NCBI GenBank assembly: GCA_937127205.1
Contig: CAKZLS010000472.1
Location: forward strand, 1 to 6,741
DNA from: an uncultured Rhodospirillales bacterium
GTDB lineage: Bacteria; Pseudomonadota; Alphaproteobacteria; Rhodospirillales; Defluviicoccaceae
Direction of reading: 5' to 3'
Length of the DNA stretch: 6,741 bases
Part shown: piece after piece, positions 6,259-6,741 of the stretch
How the letters are laid out: each line of letters begins with the position of its first letter
Numbering within the stretch: the first letter of the stretch is position 1
Program-made: the position numbers and the translations under genes
The notes under the pieces: model-generated
Seen by the model: the letters and a program-made list of their open reading frames with translations, nothing else
What the model was told of the DNA's origin: nothing
Databases searched by the model: none

Positions 6259-6741
6259 ACTGCTCTCGATACTTGTTCACCACGTGGAGCGCGATGACGT
6301 TCAGGACCAGGGTCATGCAGAACAGCAACAATCCGAGCGCGAACGCCGCCAAGGTCTTGGGGCTGTCGAATTCCTGGTCGCCCACCAACAGGGTGACGAT
6401 CTGCACGGTAACGGTGGTGACCGCCTGCAACGGGTTGGCGGTCAGATTGGCCGCGAGCCCCGCCGCCATGACCACGATCATGGTCTCGCCGATGGCCCGC
6501 GACACCGCCAACAGCAATCCGCCGACGATACCCGGCAAAGCCGCCGGAAAAATGACCTTCTTGATGGTTTCCGAACGGGTCGCGCCCAGTCCGTAAGATC
6601 CTTCGCGCATGGATTGGGGAACGGCGCTGATGACGTCATCGGACAGCGAGGAGACGAACGGAATGATCATGATTCCCATGACCAACCCCGCCGCCAATGC
6701 ACTCTCCGAAGCCACCGAAAGCCCCATCGCCTCACCCCATT
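6251..6741 (-). CDS. pstC: Phosphate ABC transporter permease PstC, C-terminal part (cut by right edge)
   Basis: Membrane partner of PstA in the phosphate importer. The frame is open from the right edge to TAG at 6253-6251, giving about 163 C-terminal residues; an internal Met at 6727 is not the start, because the frame continues upstream as WGEA. A hydrophobic segment with MIIPFVSSLSDD is followed by the coupling loop MREGSYGLGATRSETIKKVI and then FPAALPGIVGG. AVSRAIGETMIVVMAAG, the PstC counterpart of the AQALGETAPL segment in PstA, comes next, and a final transmembrane helix precedes the tail VVNKYREQYE. The MREGSYGLGAT loop and the position directly before pstA identify PstC rather than another permease. 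The gene overlaps pstA by 8 nt. Its start, the operon promoter and any pstS or phoR lie outside the window. Confidence 0.95.
   Translation of the reverse strand, partial: WGEAMGLSVASESALAAGLVMGIMIIPFVSSLSDDVISAVPQSMREGSYGLGATRSETIKKVIFPAALPGIVGGLLLAVSRAIGETMIVVMAAGLAANLTANPLQAVTTVTVQIVTLLVGDQEFDSPKTLAAFALGLLLFCMTLVLNVIALHVVNKYREQYE

Noticed and set aside
1..6741. A novel defence, mobile or RNA-based system
   Set aside because: I found no transposase, integrase, toxin-antitoxin pair, repeat-spacer array or tRNA-like structure. All sizeable coding sequence belongs to well-known families.

Overview
This window is a high-GC, densely coded stretch from a proteobacterium, most likely an alphaproteobacterium (Rhodospirillales-like). 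That assignment rests on the long PstA with a large N-terminal periplasmic insertion, the gene order pstC-pstA-pstB-phoU-phoB, and the style of the UvrD N-terminus. It is inference from gene content, not a placement. Every gene I can support lies on the minus strand, so transcription runs from the right edge to the left edge.

Right to centre (6741 down to about 2591) is the high-affinity phosphate uptake and signalling operon: the 3' part of pstC (cut by the right edge), then pstA, pstB, phoU and phoB. The junctions are tight: pstC and pstA overlap by 8 nt, the pstB ribosome binding site lies over the pstA stop codon, and gaps of 37 and 57 nt precede phoU and phoB. PstC and PstA form the membrane channel and PstB is the ATPase. 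PhoU couples transporter state to the phosphate-sensing kinase, and PhoB is the response regulator of the Pho regulon. The partner kinase PhoR and the binding protein PstS are not in the window. They may lie beyond the right edge, together with the operon promoter and any Pho box.

Left of phoB, after a 99-nt gap, is a CLC-family chloride channel/transporter with a tandem CBS module. Its conserved positions look channel-like: the external gating glutamate is kept, but the internal proton glutamate is valine and the central tyrosine is phenylalanine. After a 164-nt gap, the left edge cuts the first 184 codons of a UvrD/PcrA-type DNA helicase gene.

I saw no mobile element, CRISPR array, tRNA, rRNA or defence system. 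No stretch longer than 300 bases lacks a gene. The locus is largely ordinary. The points worth a second look are the CLC residues, an 8-bp inverted repeat that ties the pstB stop to the phoU start, short repeats before phoB, and a possibly leaderless start for the helicase gene.
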